Source: Caldalkalibacillus uzonensis (lineage in GTDB: Bacteria; Bacillota; Bacilli; Caldalkalibacillales; Caldalkalibacillaceae). Taken from it: a stretch of 64,000 nucleotides of DNA. Position numbers and translations under genes: made by a program. Positions 63,448-64,000 of this stretch are shown piece by piece. The stretch lies in contig NZ_JAUSUQ010000012.1 of NCBI RefSeq assembly GCF_030814135.1, positions 1-64,000 of the forward strand, written 5' to 3'. Numbering within the stretch: position 1 is the stretch's first letter; every line of letters begins with the position of its first letter. The notes beneath the pieces were generated by a model. It saw nothing but the letters and a program-made list of their open reading frames with translations. It had not been told where the DNA came from and ran no database searches.

Positions 63448-64000
63448 ATGAAACAAAAACTTGTGCCAATAATAGTCATCAGTTTGGTCATGGCTTTAGG
63501 CATATATATGCTCACTGATGCCATTGAGCGTGGAGCCAAATCTGCGTTAGGCCTTCCCTTAACCGGTCAGATTATCATTATAGATCCGGGGCATGGTGGC
63601 AGGGACGGGGGGGCCAGCAGCCGTTCGGGTATTGTGGAAAAGGATGTGGCTTTAGCCATTAGCATTTATCTGCGCGATTTGTTGCAGCAAGCGGGTGCTT
63701 TTGTGATCATGACCAGAGATACCGATGTGGATCTTGCCTCAGAAGAGGCCCATCGCTTGGGGAGGCGCAAAAAGGAAGATTTAATGAACAGGGTGAAACT
63801 GATCAACCAGAGTCAGGGGGATTTGTATGTGTCTATTCACCTCAACAGCATCACCTCACCCAACTGGAGAGGGGCCCAAACCTTTTATAACCCCCTGTGG
63901 GAAGAAAGTGAGCGCCTGGCGCGGTTTGTACAGGATGAGCTAATCCGTAATTTGGAAAACACCAACCGGCACGCCAAAAAAAATCAGGATATTTATATTT
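63448..64000 (+). CDS. cwlD: CwlD, N-acetylmuramoyl-L-alanine amidase (3' part outside window)
   Basis: The first 184 residues of an amidase 3 domain protein. An N-terminal membrane anchor (about 5-25) is followed by the catalytic domain: His49 (DPGHGGRDGG), Glu64 (GIVEKD) and the His of SIHLNS near 131 are the zinc ligands. In Bacilli CwlD acts in the forespore with PdaA to make muramic lactam in the spore cortex. The position after rpsI matches that gene. The end of the gene is beyond the window. Confidence 0.93.
   Translation, partial: MKQKLVPIIVISLVMALGIYMLTDAIERGAKSALGLPLTGQIIIIDPGHGGRDGGASSRSGIVEKDVALAISIYLRDLLQQAGAFVIMTRDTDVDLASEEAHRLGRRKKEDLMNRVKLINQSQGDLYVSIHLNSITSPNWRGAQTFYNPLWEESERLARFVQDELIRNLENTNRHAKKNQDIYI

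Overview
The window is about 64 kb of a low-to-moderate GC Gram-positive chromosome, order Bacillales. The evidence is the ctsR-mcsA-mcsB-clpC operon, radA-disA, sigH, S14 type Z, a NiaR-controlled nad locus, and a cwlD spore-cortex amidase gene at the right edge, so the organism is probably an endospore former. Protein sequences are close to but distinct from Bacillus subtilis. A thermophilic or alkaliphilic relative such as Caldalkalibacillus is a guess that I cannot verify. || Layout. 1-132 is the 3' part of a 5S rRNA gene and its terminator, the tail of an rRNA operon. 190-8480 is a metabolic block: a DinB-fold gene, the divergent NAD-biosynthesis locus (niaR and nifS leftward, nadB-nadC-nadA rightward), an MFS-like transporter and an MgtC/SapB-family membrane protein. 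8731-13523 is the class III heat-shock operon ctsR-mcsA-mcsB-clpC. 13532-26637 is a housekeeping run: radA-disA-pssA, yacL, ispD-ispF-gltX, a T-box-controlled cysE-cysS followed by mrnC-rlmB-yacP, sigH, and an extra SAM methyltransferase. 26664-43531 holds rpmG-secE-nusG, rplK-rplA, rplJ-rplL, an RsmC-like methyltransferase, rpoB-rpoC and the str operon (L7Ae-like, rpsL, rpsG, fusA, tuf). 43659-58895 is the S10/spc/alpha supercluster from rpsJ to rplQ, including secY, adk, map and infA. 58918-63392 is ecfA1-ecfA2-ecfT-truA and rplM-rpsI. 63448 to the end is a partial cwlD. || How it works together. Most genes serve transcription, translation, protein export and protein quality control. The nad locus makes NAD from aspartate. 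NifS presumably supplies sulfur for the NadA iron-sulfur cluster, and NiaR represses both arms through a shared operator. CtsR represses the clpC operon, and the McsA/McsB arginine kinase system inactivates CtsR and marks proteins for ClpCP. || Novelty. I found no mobile element, CRISPR array, tRNA or defence system. Nearly all protein genes are core and intact. The items worth a second look are mostly non-coding: a palindrome covering the two divergent nad -35 boxes, a four-segment alternating-pairing leader in front of ctsR, a possible small RNA upstream of yacL, an unexplained stretch with a minus-oriented terminator upstream of ctsR, and hairpins in the rplK-rplA, L7Ae-rpsL, fusA-tuf and rpsK-rpoA gaps. 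They are read by eye and have not been tested by folding or alignment.
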